Below are positions 1 to 7,139 of a stretch of DNA of 64,000 bases, piece after piece. The stretch lies in contig CAJTUY010000001.1 of NCBI GenBank assembly GCA_910579415.1, positions 20,221 through 84,220 on the forward strand, written 5' to 3'. The position numbers and the translations under genes are program-made. The notes under the pieces were generated by a model, which had not been told where the DNA came from, did no database searches, and saw only the letters and a list, made by a program, of their open reading frames with translations. Source of the DNA: an uncultured Clostridia bacterium (GTDB taxonomy: Bacteria > Bacillota > Clostridia > UBA1381). Every line of letters begins with the position of its first letter. Positions within the stretch are counted from its first letter, which is position 1.

Positions 1-611
1 AGCTTGTCCGTAATAGTTTTAATTCCCACAGAGTCTTTGGAGTCAATGCGTTCACGCAGCTGCTCTGTTGACTGCGCGTCAAGACCTGCCTGAGCAACAA
101 GTCCGTTAAAGAATGCAATCTGACCTATTTCCATCGAGAAATCCTCAATGCCTACTGCCATAACAGCTTCCATTGCCGCTGAAATAACCTCTGCATCTGC
201 GGCAGGTGAATATGAGCCGATAAGCTCAATGCCGCTCTGTGTAAATTCTCTTTGGCGCGCTCCCTGCGTCTGCTCGACACGGAACACACTGCCTGTATAA
301 AGATAGCGTAGGGGGCATGTGTCATTTTGTGTTTTAGTTGCCGCCATGCGCGCGATTGATGTTGTAAAATCAGGTCTTAAAGCAAGTATTCGTCCCTGTT
401 CATCAAAGAATTTAAACATATGCTCCTGTGAAATCTGACCGCCCACACCTGCGTAGCAGTCATAGTATTCAAAAGAGGGAGTTTCAACCTCCTTATAACC
501 GATTGAAGAAAATACTGACCAGATTGCAGATTCAATTTCTTTTTTTACAGAGCATTCATCAGGCAGTATATCGTTTACGCCGTTGGGCGTATGTAATTTC
601 CAATTAGACAT
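1..611 (-). CDS. hisZ: ATP phosphoribosyltransferase regulatory subunit HisZ, 3'-truncated by the window edge
   Basis: Translating the minus strand from ATG at 611 gives an open frame through to base 1, so the C-terminus lies outside the window. The N-terminus reads MSNWKLHTPNGVNDILPDE and continues with the class II aminoacyl-tRNA-synthetase-like core, including LRPDFTTSIARMAA and FRVEQTQGARQREFTQSG. These are the HisS-like motifs of HisZ, the regulatory partner of short-form HisG in the first step of histidine synthesis. The LRPD-F-T-x2-IAR form fits HisZ rather than HisS, which normally has LRPEGT. A good ribosome site (AGAAAGGAA) sits just upstream. The next his genes would lie left of base 1. 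HisS remains a less likely alternative because the C-terminal half is not visible. Confidence 0.88.
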   Translation of the reverse strand, partial: MSNWKLHTPNGVNDILPDECSVKKEIESAIWSVFSSIGYKEVETPSFEYYDCYAGVGGQISQEHMFKFFDEQGRILALRPDFTTSIARMAATKTQNDTCPLRYLYTGSVFRVEQTQGARQREFTQSGIELIGSYSPAADAEVISAAMEAVMAVGIEDFSMEIGQIAFFNGLVAQAGLDAQSTEQLRERIDSKDSVGIKTITDK

Positions 612-627
612 AAATCTGTTCCTTTCT

Positions 628-684
628 AACTTTATCGCATTAAAGCGTTAAAGTTATTATACACGTTAAAAATTTAATTGTCAA
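628..684 (-). promoter_or_regulatory. sigma-A promoter and start-site hairpin of hisZ
   Basis: On the minus strand TTGACA (684-679) and TATAAT (661-656) are separated by exactly 17 bases, a perfect consensus promoter. Directly downstream, 655-628 forms a hairpin: AACTTTA, one mismatch, CGC, a six-base loop, then GCG and TAAAGTT. No U-run follows, so the hairpin may stabilise the 5' end or act as a site rather than a terminator. Confidence 0.85.
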
Positions 685-704
685 GACTATTCTATCATAA
701 ATTA

Positions 705-1610
705 TCAGAAACGGCAATTATTTTTATCATTTTCATAAAAACACTTATACCAAGTTGGTACAGGATTTTGCATATTGTCATACCAACTCAGTACATCTTT
801 TGCTTGATTTATCATTACTTGAATTTTCTCTTCGCCAAAAGGAATTGCCCACGGCACAGAAGATAGCGTATTACTGCTGATATAGAGTGCGAGAAGTTCC
901 CAAAACTTCATAGGTACATCATTATCAAAGTATCCATTTACCATTCCGGTCGCGAATAATGGTGTGCTTTGAGCGCACCAAACAATGCGGTTAAATTCTT
1001 CCCACGGATCTCCGAAGTCATTTCTGTTAAAGTCAATAATGTAGAGTTGCTTATTGTTTCCTATCATCATATTGCCGATATGATAATCCCCGTGCTGATA
1101 GGTTCGGGGACGACCGCTAAGCAAGTGTCTGTGTTTGTTAATATAATCAATAAAGGCTTGTCCGTTTTCATACTTGATAGGACATTCGTTATACATTTTA
1201 ATTTTGTAATCTGCTTTACGATTAAAATAGATTTCCCAATCCTCTATTTTTTCAGGAGCAGGGATTTTGTGAATTTCTTTTAGTATTCGTCCTGCGTCAA
1301 AACCATAAGAATACTGCTCTTCACTTGTGAGCTTGTGTACATTTTCTTCTGCATCAACGCCGTCTATCCAAGTTTGAATAGAGTAAACTCCTTCATCAGA
1401 TGTGCCAAACTCTAAAGGTTTGCACATTGGCACACCGAGAGCCGCCACCTGACTCATCAGTTCATATTCACTTTTCTTTCGCTCATACTGTTCAATTGGA
1501 GAAACACGAAGCAAAAATTTATTTCCCTGTGTATCGGTAACACAATATTTCTTATCTCCCGACCAACCTTTATCAATTAGTTTTTTTGAAACAAACTTAT
1601 GTTGTGTCAT
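705..1610 (-). CDS. aminoglycoside phosphotransferase (APH) family small-molecule kinase
   Basis: A 301-residue protein of the APH/choline kinase fold. Near residues 170-195 it has HGDYHIGN, the Brenner-type catalytic loop (HGDxHxxN, catalytic Asp), followed by IIDFNRNDFGDPWEEF, the metal-binding Asp segment. A nucleotide-binding N-lobe precedes them. The family phosphorylates hydroxyls of antibiotics, choline, fructosamine or thiamine-like substrates; the substrate here cannot be told, so resistance should not be assumed. It lies 29 bases downstream of the HAD phosphatase gene and is probably co-transcribed with it. The hisZ promoter starts immediately after its stop codon. Confidence 0.8.
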   Translation of the reverse strand: MTQHKFVSKKLIDKGWSGDKKYCVTDTQGNKFLLRVSPIEQYERKKSEYELMSQVAALGVPMCKPLEFGTSDEGVYSIQTWIDGVDAEENVHKLTSEEQYSYGFDAGRILKEIHKIPAPEKIEDWEIYFNRKADYKIKMYNECPIKYENGQAFIDYINKHRHLLSGRPRTYQHGDYHIGNMMIGNNKQLYIIDFNRNDFGDPWEEFNRIVWCAQSTPLFATGMVNGYFDNDVPMKFWELLALYISSNTLSSVPWAIPFGEEKIQVMINQAKDVLSWYDNMQNPVPTWYKCFYENDKNNCRF

Positions 1611-1639
1611 ATTCTTTCACTCTTTCAAATATTTATTGT

Positions 1640-2287
1640 TTATGAAAAATTCATATCTTCTGCCTGCGACCAGTCTGTAATGTAGTAGTCCGCAAGTTTT
1701 TTGAGGGTTTCGGTTTCGTCAGCATTGCTGTCGTCATAAACGGCGCAGGTTATGAAGCTACCTTTTTTTGCTCCGTCTATACCCGAGATAATATCTTCAA
1801 ATACAATACATTCTTCGGGTGGTATGCCTATGCGCTGTGCCGCAAGGAGATACACGTCAGGATTTGACTTGTTAACGCCTACCTCCGATGAGAAAGCGGC
1901 GGCGTCAATACAGTTCCATATTCCTAAACGCGTCAGCGCCGCTTTACATAGCGCCTCATAACCTGAGGTTGCCACAGCGATTTTTACACCGTTTTTGTAA
2001 AGTTTCTGTACATATTCTTTTGCTCCTGCTTTTAACGGAATATTTTCTGAATACTCAATAAACATTCTGCGCTTAAATTCCTTCAGCAGTTCATCAGTGG
2101 TTAAAGGAAGTTTAAACCTGTCTATTATCATAGGAATTGACTCATCTAAGGTCAGTTCCTTTATACTGCTGGATTCTTCTTCGGAAAGTACGGCACCGTA
2201 TTCTTTGAAAAAATTATCGATTAAATCGTACCATACATTCATTGAATCCAATAATGTACCGTCAATATCAAATATTGCTCCGCGCAT
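1640..2287 (-). CDS. HAD-superfamily hydrolase, beta-phosphoglucomutase-like subgroup
   Basis: A 215-residue soluble protein. Motif I, FDIDGTLLDS, is at residues 6-15 with the nucleophile Asp and the second Asp. Motif II is VATSG near residue 106, the Lys motif lies in the VGVNKSNPDVY segment near 140, and motif IV is VFEDIISGIDGAK near 162. The helical cap between motifs I and II is that of HAD subfamily IA phosphatases and phosphomutases. The substrate is probably a small phosphorylated metabolite. A strong ribosome site (AAAGGAGTG) precedes the ATG. It follows the rplM-rpsI terminator by about 30 bases, so readthrough from the ribosomal operon may be its main source of transcript. Confidence 0.82.
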   Translation of the reverse strand: MRGAIFDIDGTLLDSMNVWYDLIDNFFKEYGAVLSEEESSSIKELTLDESIPMIIDRFKLPLTTDELLKEFKRRMFIEYSENIPLKAGAKEYVQKLYKNGVKIAVATSGYEALCKAALTRLGIWNCIDAAAFSSEVGVNKSNPDVYLLAAQRIGIPPEECIVFEDIISGIDGAKKGSFITCAVYDDSNADETETLKKLADYYITDWSQAEDMNFS

Positions 2288-2318
2288 TATATCACTCCTT
2301 TACAGTGAAAATTGAATA

Positions 2319-2347
2319 AACCCCGAAAACAATCGGTTTTCGGGGTT
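2319..2347 (-). terminator. hairpin terminator after rpsI
   Basis: A perfect 12-base inverted repeat, AACCCCGAAAAC with GTTTTCGGGGTT, around a five-base loop, lies 19 bases after the rpsI stop. The sequence that follows on the minus strand is only moderately U-rich, so termination may be partial and allow readthrough into the HAD phosphatase gene. Confidence 0.75.
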
Positions 2348-2365
2348 GTATAAGATAAAATATAA

Positions 2366-2761
2366 TTATCTCTTTGAGAACTGTGGCGCACGACGAGCTG
2401 CTTTCAAGCCGTACTTCTTTCTTTCCTTCATTCTTGAATCTCTTGTAAGGAAGCCGGCAGCCTTCAGGTCTGCTCTGTAAGCGTCTGAGTCAACCTCAAG
2501 CAAAGCTCTTGCGATACCGTGACGGATAGCGCCTGCCTGACCTGTAAATCCGCCGCCCTCAACCTTTGCGATTACGTCGAACTTATCAGTTGTCTTAGTA
2601 AGCTCAAGCGGCTGACGAACGATTAGCTTCAATGTTTCAAGACCGAAGTAATCATCAATGCCTCTGCCGTTTATAATAATGCTTCCGCTGCCCGGAACAA
2701 GACGAACTCTTGCAACAGAAGACTTTCTTCTACCTGTACCGTAGTATTGTTCTTTAGCCAT
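2366..2761 (-). CDS. rpsI: 30S ribosomal protein S9
   Basis: 131 residues, the usual length. It starts [20 protein letters not shown] and ends with the basic tail [16 protein letters not shown], whose final KR reaches the P-site tRNA in bacterial ribosomes. It lies 13 bases downstream of rplM and forms the conserved L13-S9 operon. Confidence 0.98.
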   Translation of the reverse strand: MAKEQYYGTGRRKSSVARVRLVPGSGSIIINGRGIDDYFGLETLKLIVRQPLELTKTTDKFDVIAKVEGGGFTGQAGAIRHGIARALLEVDSDAYRADLKAAGFLTRDSRMKERKKYGLKAARRAPQFSKR

Positions 2762-2774
2762 TATATTATCCTCC

Positions 2775-3215
2775 TTACTTTATTTCGCCTGTCCAAGCGA
2801 TTGGATTTTGAGCCTGATGCTCATGCTCTATACCCTTATAAACACGAAGTCTTGTAAGAGCCTTTCTGCCGAGAGTATTGTTCGGCAGCATGCCGTTTAC
2901 GGCATACATAACAGCCTTTTCAGGGTTTTCTGCCATAAGCTTGTCGTAGTGGATTTCTTTAATACCACCTACCCAGCCTGTGTGATAATAACGGATTTTC
3001 TGATTAAGCTTGTTGCCTGTAAGTACAATCTTATCAGCATTTACCACAATAACATGGTCACCGCAATCTACGTTCGGTGTAAAAGTAGGCAAGTGCTTGC
3101 CTCTCAATATGCTTGCAACTGTTGCCGCAACACGTCCCAAAGGCTTGTCCGCTGCGTCAACTACATACCACTTTCTGTCAATTTCCTGTGGCTTCTGCAA
3201 ATAGCTTGAATTCAT
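2775..3215 (-). CDS. rplM: 50S ribosomal protein L13
   Basis: 146 residues, full length. Family segments are visible: [17 protein letters not shown] at the N-terminus, the [16 protein letters not shown] segment, and [20 protein letters not shown] near the C-terminus. It is the first gene of the rplM-rpsI operon, behind a near-perfect promoter at 3266-3294. The untranslated leader is short (about 45 bases) and I see no large autoregulatory fold in it. Confidence 0.98.
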   Translation of the reverse strand: MNSSYLQKPQEIDRKWYVVDAADKPLGRVAATVASILRGKHLPTFTPNVDCGDHVIVVNADKIVLTGNKLNQKIRYYHTGWVGGIKEIHYDKLMAENPEKAVMYAVNGMLPNNTLGRKALTRLRVYKGIEHEHQAQNPIAWTGEIK

Positions 3216-3265
3216 AGTAGTTTCCTCCTATATTTAATATTTACATGTTTTAACTCACAACGGCT

Positions 3266-3294
3266 ATTTTACTACCTTTTTCAAATAATGTCAA
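3266..3294 (-). promoter_or_regulatory. sigma-A promoter of rplM-rpsI
   Basis: On the minus strand TTGACA (3294-3289) and TAAAAT (3271-3266) are 17 bases apart. This places the transcript start about 45 bases before the rplM ATG. Confidence 0.85.
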
Positions 3295-3414
3295 CACCTT
3301 TTTGAAAATTTTTAATAAATCAAACAACAATCTTTTATTTTCTCGTGTTTTCTTTTAAATACTCTCTCAATCTAATTTTTCATTTCATTTTTTTGTTTTT
3401 CATTATAAAGTAAA

Positions 3415-3447
3415 GTCCTGTTTATAGGACATGAAAAAGGGTATACT
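3415..3447 (+). promoter_or_regulatory. possible promoter with inverted repeat ahead of the 27-codon ORF
   Basis: A -10-like TATACT lies at 3442-3447. The -35 region is poor (TGTTTA at 3419-3424, 17-base spacing) but is covered by an inverted repeat, GTCCT (3415-3419) and AGGAC (3426-3430). A weak -35 inside a palindrome would suit a regulated promoter. This is inference from position only. Confidence 0.35.
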
Positions 3448-3479
3448 TTTATTAAAGATAACAAAGGGGAGGAAATATC

Positions 3480-3563
3480 ATGGTAATATTCGGAACAATT
3501 TTATTCAGTATAGGAGTTACAACGCTTTTTGTGCTTAAGGTAACTTCGGCAAATGATATGTAA
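3480..3563 (+). CDS. 27-residue hydrophobic peptide, single predicted membrane segment
   Basis: ATG at 3480 follows a strong ribosome site, GGGGAGGAA, six to seven bases upstream. The frame encodes 27 residues: a hydrophobic stretch (VIFGTILFSIGVTTLFVL) with one Lys after it and a short polar tail. The stop at 3561-3563 is followed at once by a perfect bidirectional terminator. A possible promoter lies 35 bases upstream, so all parts of a free-standing gene are present although it is too short for normal gene calling. I do not recognise the family. It could be a small membrane regulator, a type I toxin-like peptide or a non-functional ORF. It is convergent to putP, not in an operon with it. 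Confidence 0.5.
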   Translation: MVIFGTILFSIGVTTLFVLKVTSANDM

Positions 3564-3564
3564 C

Positions 3565-3597
3565 AAAAAAAGGATTTGCAGCAGCAAATCCTTTTTT
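3565..3597. terminator. bidirectional terminator between the small peptide ORF and putP
   Basis: GGATTTGC (3572-3579), loop AGCA, GCAAATCC (3584-3591), with seven A on the left and six T on the right. It terminates both convergent transcripts, ending four bases before the putP stop codon. Confidence 0.9.
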
Positions 3598-3601
3598 CAT
3601 G

Positions 3602-5122
3602 TTATTTTGAAATTTTAACAGAATTAAATTCATCTATAATTTCCTGTTCGGGTTTTTTTGTAAGCAAACTTACAGCTACAATTGCGACACATGCCACAAT
3701 AAATGCAGGAAGCAGCTCATATATTGCAAGTACGCCGCCGAGTGTGGCAATACCGTATTTCCAGATGAATACCATTGCGCCGCCGGAAATCATACCTGCA
3801 AGAGCGCCCCATTTTGTTGTCCTTGACCAAAACAGTGAGAACAGCATAACAGGTCCGAAAGCAGCTCCGAAGCCCGCCCATGCGAATGATACGATATTAA
3901 ATACCGAGCTGTTAGGGTCACGCGCAAAGAATACGGCGATTACAGCGATAATCACAAGCGTAAATCTTGCTAAAATCATAGTAGAAGCTTCACTCATATT
4001 AGGCATAAGCTTTTCTTTTAATATATTCTGTGATACTGATGATGATGCCGCGAGCAGCTGTGAATCAGCGGTTGACATTGTTGCTGCAAGGATTCCGGCA
4101 AGAATAATACCTGCGATGATTGCAAATAACGCTCCATGATTACTGATAAGAATTGCAATCCCGATAATAACACGTTCAGGGTCCTCAAGGGAAAGCGTAT
4201 TGTTCATAATCATTCCTCTGCCCACAAGACCGATAATTACGGCAACGGCAAGCGAAATCACAACCCATATTGAAGCTACTCTTCTTGACAGAGTAAGCTT
4301 TTTAGTATCCTCAATAGCCATAAATCTCAAAAGAATATGCGGCATACCGAAGTAACCGAGTCCCCATGCAAGCATTGAGCAGATTTTAAACAAACCGTAC
4401 GGCTGCGCTGCTCCGTCAACATGCGTCTGTATAAAGCTGAAATAGCCGGGCAGCGATTTTACATTTTCAATTACAGCGCCTACACCGCCTGCATGGATTG
4501 TTCCGTATACAAGAACGATAACAAGCGCGACAGTCATGATGATGCTCTGAACAAAGTCAGTTGTACTTGCCGCAAGAAAACCGCCTAGCATGGTATAAAG
4601 AATAATTACTGCAGCGCATACAATCATAGCAAGTTGGTAATCAACATTAAACAGTGAGTTAAAAAGTTTTCCGCACGCCGCAAAACCTGATGCCGTATAT
4701 GGAACAAAGAATATAATAATTACAATTGCGGCAATAATACTGAGCATTTTTGATTTGTCGCGGAAGCGGTTAGAGAAAAATGCCGGGATTGTCGTAGCGC
4801 CGCATGCGCTTGAATAGCGGCGGAGCTTTTTTGCTACAAACAGCCAGTTTAAATATGTACCGATAATAAGTCCGATTGCTGTCCATGAAGCATCTGCAAC
4901 GCCTGTCAGAAGAGCGACACCCGGCACACCCATAAGCAGGTAGCTTGACATGTCCGAAGCTTCTGCGCTCATTGCCGTTACAAACGGACCCAGCTTTCTG
5001 CCGCCGAGATAAAAATCATCGGTGGTTTTATTTTTCTTTGAAAACCATATGCCTATTCCGAGAACAATCAGCAGATAGGCAAGAATGGAAATCATAATAC
5101 ATACGTTTTGTGAAGTCATCAT
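3602..5122 (-). CDS. putP: sodium/proline symporter
   Basis: A 506-residue inner-membrane protein of the sodium:solute symporter (SSF, LeuT-fold) family with about 13 transmembrane helices. Recognisable PutP segments are FYLGGRKLGPFVTAMSAEASDMSSYLLMG near residues 38-65, carrying the sodium- and substrate-site Ser/Asp residues, then AWGLGYFGMPHILLRFMAI, and STADSQLLAASSSVSQNI near residue 350. It imports proline with sodium for nutrition or osmoprotection. It is monocistronic, with its own promoter at 5153-5181 and the shared terminator at 3565-3597. A related SSF substrate such as another amino acid is possible, but the sequence follows PutP closely. Confidence 0.92.
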   Translation of the reverse strand: MMTSQNVCIMISILAYLLIVLGIGIWFSKKNKTTDDFYLGGRKLGPFVTAMSAEASDMSSYLLMGVPGVALLTGVADASWTAIGLIIGTYLNWLFVAKKLRRYSSACGATTIPAFFSNRFRDKSKMLSIIAAIVIIIFFVPYTASGFAACGKLFNSLFNVDYQLAMIVCAAVIILYTMLGGFLAASTTDFVQSIIMTVALVIVLVYGTIHAGGVGAVIENVKSLPGYFSFIQTHVDGAAQPYGLFKICSMLAWGLGYFGMPHILLRFMAIEDTKKLTLSRRVASIWVVISLAVAVIIGLVGRGMIMNNTLSLEDPERVIIGIAILISNHGALFAIIAGIILAGILAATMSTADSQLLAASSSVSQNILKEKLMPNMSEASTMILARFTLVIIAVIAVFFARDPNSSVFNIVSFAWAGFGAAFGPVMLFSLFWSRTTKWGALAGMISGGAMVFIWKYGIATLGGVLAIYELLPAFIVACVAIVAVSLLTKKPEQEIIDEFNSVKISK

Positions 5123-5152
5123 ATAAAACCTCTCCTTCTTTTTTATAAGGAT

Positions 5153-5181
5153 ATTTTATCAGAAAACAACATATTTTGCAA
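5153..5181 (-). promoter_or_regulatory. sigma-A promoter of putP
   Basis: Minus-strand TTGCAA (5181-5176) and TAAAAT (5158-5153) with 17-base spacing, 31 bases before the putP ATG. The ribosome site AAGGAGAGG lies between them. Confidence 0.75.
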
Positions 5182-5624
5182 TAAAATTATTAAAATGTCA
5201 TATAAGTCATAAAATACAAACAGATTGATAAAATCATATATAATAGGAAGAAACTCGATTTAACGGGAAAATATTATAAAAAAGTTTTACAAAGATTTTA
5301 AGAAAAAAATCTTCTTTAAAGCGCATAAAATGGGCTTCGTAGCAATTTCTTCATAACTTCTTAAAAAAATGTAACAAACTTGTAATATTGTAGGCGAATT
5401 TTAACATAATACGACCAATATTTTGATGTTAAAAAAGAACACAAACAAGATATTGTGGTTGTCAACTTTTTTATGTCAACAAGAAATGTAATTAAATGTA
5501 AAAATGTGGGCTAATATTTCGTAATATTTCAGCTGCATTACTGTAATATTTCAACTATATTTCACAAACGTAACAAAAATACTACGAAATTTTTAAGAAA
5601 TTTAATATTTTTCCTTTGAAAGGG
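5182..5624. other. AT-rich divergent intergenic region with WalR-like sites and phased AT repeats
   Basis: No plausible gene is seen. Three things stand out. TGTAAC-N5-TGTAAT at 5370-5386 matches the WalR (YycF) consensus TGTWAH-N5-TGTWAH exactly. TGTAAT-N4-TGTAAA at 5487-5502 is a near match with one base less spacing. TAATATTTC occurs at 5512-5520, 5522-5530 and 5544-5552, with TATATTTC at 5556-5563, at intervals of 10, 22 and 12 bases, about whole helical turns. WalR controls wall hydrolases in Firmicutes and the gene to the right is an NlpC/P60 hydrolase, but the exact site lies about 240 bases from its promoter. Confidence 0.45.
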
Positions 5625-5653
5625 TTGACAGGTCTTTTGTTTAGTGTTACAAT
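5625..5653 (+). promoter_or_regulatory. sigma-A promoter of the SLH-NlpC/P60 gene
   Basis: TTGACA (5625-5630), 17 bases, TACAAT (5648-5653). Transcription should begin near 5660, leaving an 80-base leader. Confidence 0.85.
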
Positions 5654-5660
5654 ACAAGCA

Positions 5661-5685
5661 ACGTCAGGGAAGTACTACCCGGCGT
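5661..5685 (+). promoter_or_regulatory. 5'-terminal hairpin in the leader of the SLH-NlpC/P60 gene
   Basis: ACGTC (5661-5665) pairs with GGCGT (5681-5685) through one G-U pair, A5666 is bulged, and GGG (5667-5669) pairs with CCC (5678-5680) around an eight-base loop. It begins at the predicted transcript start, a position typical of 5' stabilising hairpins. The leader is too short for a c-di-AMP riboswitch. Confidence 0.5.
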
Positions 5686-5742
5686 GAGTAACAAAATACA
5701 CGGATAAATAAGAATGAGAACTTATAGGAAAGGTCTTTAAAA

Positions 5743-7095
5743 GTGAAAAGGAGAGATTTTATCTTGAATAAGAAAGCAAAAAAGATTATCTTATCTGTTA
5801 TGTCATTATCGGCCGTGCTTGGAACGTCAGCTTTAGCGGCGGATTTGAGCGGCTGGGCGATATCCGATTATCAGCAGGCTAATGAGGCAGGACTGGTTTC
5901 GTATTCAGTAGTTTCAAATAACCTGAGAGATAGCATTACTCGTGAAGAGTTCTGTGAGCTGGCAGTAAACCTTTATGAAAAGCTCACCGGTGAAGATATG
6001 ATAGAGCCGGAAGTATCACCGTTTGAAGATACAGACAGCCTTGCAGTTGCACAGGCATACTGCTACGGTATAGTTTCCGGTACGGGTGCAGATACATTTA
6101 CACCCGACAGACTTGTAACACGTGAAGAAATGGCAGCAATGCTTGTAAGCACCTTTGCAGCGAGCGAAGTTAATTTCAATCTGTCAGACGGCTATGATGA
6201 CGCATACAGCATTGAAGCTTTCGCTGATGCAGAAGATGTAAGCTCATGGGCAAGGGCATCTGTTATAACAGTTGTTAACTACGGTCTTATGAGTGGTGTT
6301 GATGAAAGCAGCTTTGCGCCGCTTGGTTCGACAACAAGAGAACAGGCTATTGCGAGCGTAAACCGTTCGTATAATACATTTAAGAGTGATGATTATGCTC
6401 TTGAGCTTCCGGAGATAACACTTCCGGAGGACGGCGCTGAAATAGAGGAAGGTAACTTCACAGTTCAGTGGACGCCGATAAACAGCGCGCAGGCATATCA
6501 TATAATCATTAAGGATGCAGACGCTGATTCAGTGCTTCTTTCAGATGTATATGAGGAAAATAGTGTTGAAATCGAAGAAGGTTCTCTTGTAGCTGACAGA
6601 GATTATGCAATTACAGTTGGCGCTGTGCTTGCAGACGGTTCAGAGGTATACAGCCTTCCGGTTGACTTCAGATACAAGTCAAAAGCTCCGATTCCGGACA
6701 GCCAGTATATTGAGGAAAATCCGATAGCAGGTGAGCTTTTGGACGAGGCTGCAAACTATTTGGGAGTACCGTATCTTTGGGGAGGAACAACTCCGTCAGG
6801 TTTTGACTGCTCAGGCTTTGTACAGTATGTGTGCAGAGAAAAGGGTATTTCTATTCCGCGTGTAGCTGATGCTCAGCTTCATGGACCGGGTACATATATT
6901 TCATCAAGAAATCAGCTTGAGCCGGGTGATTTGGTATTCTTCGGAAGCGGAGATTATGCTTCACACGTTGGTATGTATGTTGGAGAGGGCATGATGATAC
7001 ACGCTCCGTCAACAGGTAAGGTTATTCAGTATACTTCTATTGATTCATCTTACTATTCATCAAGATTTATAGGAGCCAGAAGGGTAATAGGATAA
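5743..7095 (+). CDS. secreted S-layer-anchored NlpC/P60 endopeptidase
   Basis: A 450-residue exported wall hydrolase. A signal peptide (LSVMSLSAVLGTSALAA) is followed by three SLH repeats at about residues 34-82, 91-138 and 161-212, marked by ITREEF, VTREEM and TTREQA. These bind pyruvylated secondary wall polymer. A fibronectin-III-like beta domain covers 220-315. The C-terminal NlpC/P60 domain (about 330-450) carries catalytic Cys356 in FDCSGF, His408 in SHVGMY and His420 in IHAPS, and should cut D-gamma-glutamyl-diamino-acid bonds in peptidoglycan. GTG at 5743 has AAAGG nine bases upstream. TTG at 5764 is an alternative, with AGGAG ten bases upstream, and also leaves a proper signal peptide. 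It resembles the C-terminus of the protein at 24541-27036. Confidence 0.88.
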   Translation: MKRRDFILNKKAKKIILSVMSLSAVLGTSALAADLSGWAISDYQQANEAGLVSYSVVSNNLRDSITREEFCELAVNLYEKLTGEDMIEPEVSPFEDTDSLAVAQAYCYGIVSGTGADTFTPDRLVTREEMAAMLVSTFAASEVNFNLSDGYDDAYSIEAFADAEDVSSWARASVITVVNYGLMSGVDESSFAPLGSTTREQAIASVNRSYNTFKSDDYALELPEITLPEDGAEIEEGNFTVQWTPINSAQAYHIIIKDADADSVLLSDVYEENSVEIEEGSLVADRDYAITVGAVLADGSEVYSLPVDFRYKSKAPIPDSQYIEENPIAGELLDEAANYLGVPYLWGGTTPSGFDCSGFVQYVCREKGISIPRVADAQLHGPGTYISSRNQLEPGDLVFFGSGDYASHVGMYVGEGMMIHAPSTGKVIQYTSIDSSYYSSRFIGARRVIG

Positions 7096-7103
7096 GAGAA
7101 AAA

Positions 7104-7131
7104 CGGACTGTTTATACAGTCCGCTTTTTTT
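7104..7131 (+). terminator. intrinsic terminator after the SLH-NlpC/P60 gene
   Basis: CGGACTG (7104-7110), loop TTTATA, CAGTCCG (7117-7123), then seven T at 7125-7131. An A-run on the left side may let it also stop the convergent ypeB transcript. Confidence 0.9.
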
Positions 7132-7139
7132 GTTGTTTT

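Noticed and set aside
678..866. 62-codon plus-strand frame near the hisZ promoter
   Set aside because: It overlaps the end of the phosphotransferase gene on the opposite strand and has no ribosome site.
5653..5742. c-di-AMP (ydaO-type) riboswitch ahead of the NlpC/P60 gene, as is common for wall hydrolases
   Set aside because: The leader is only about 80 bases and holds one simple hairpin; the conserved ydaO core is not present. The other NlpC/P60 gene has an even shorter leader.
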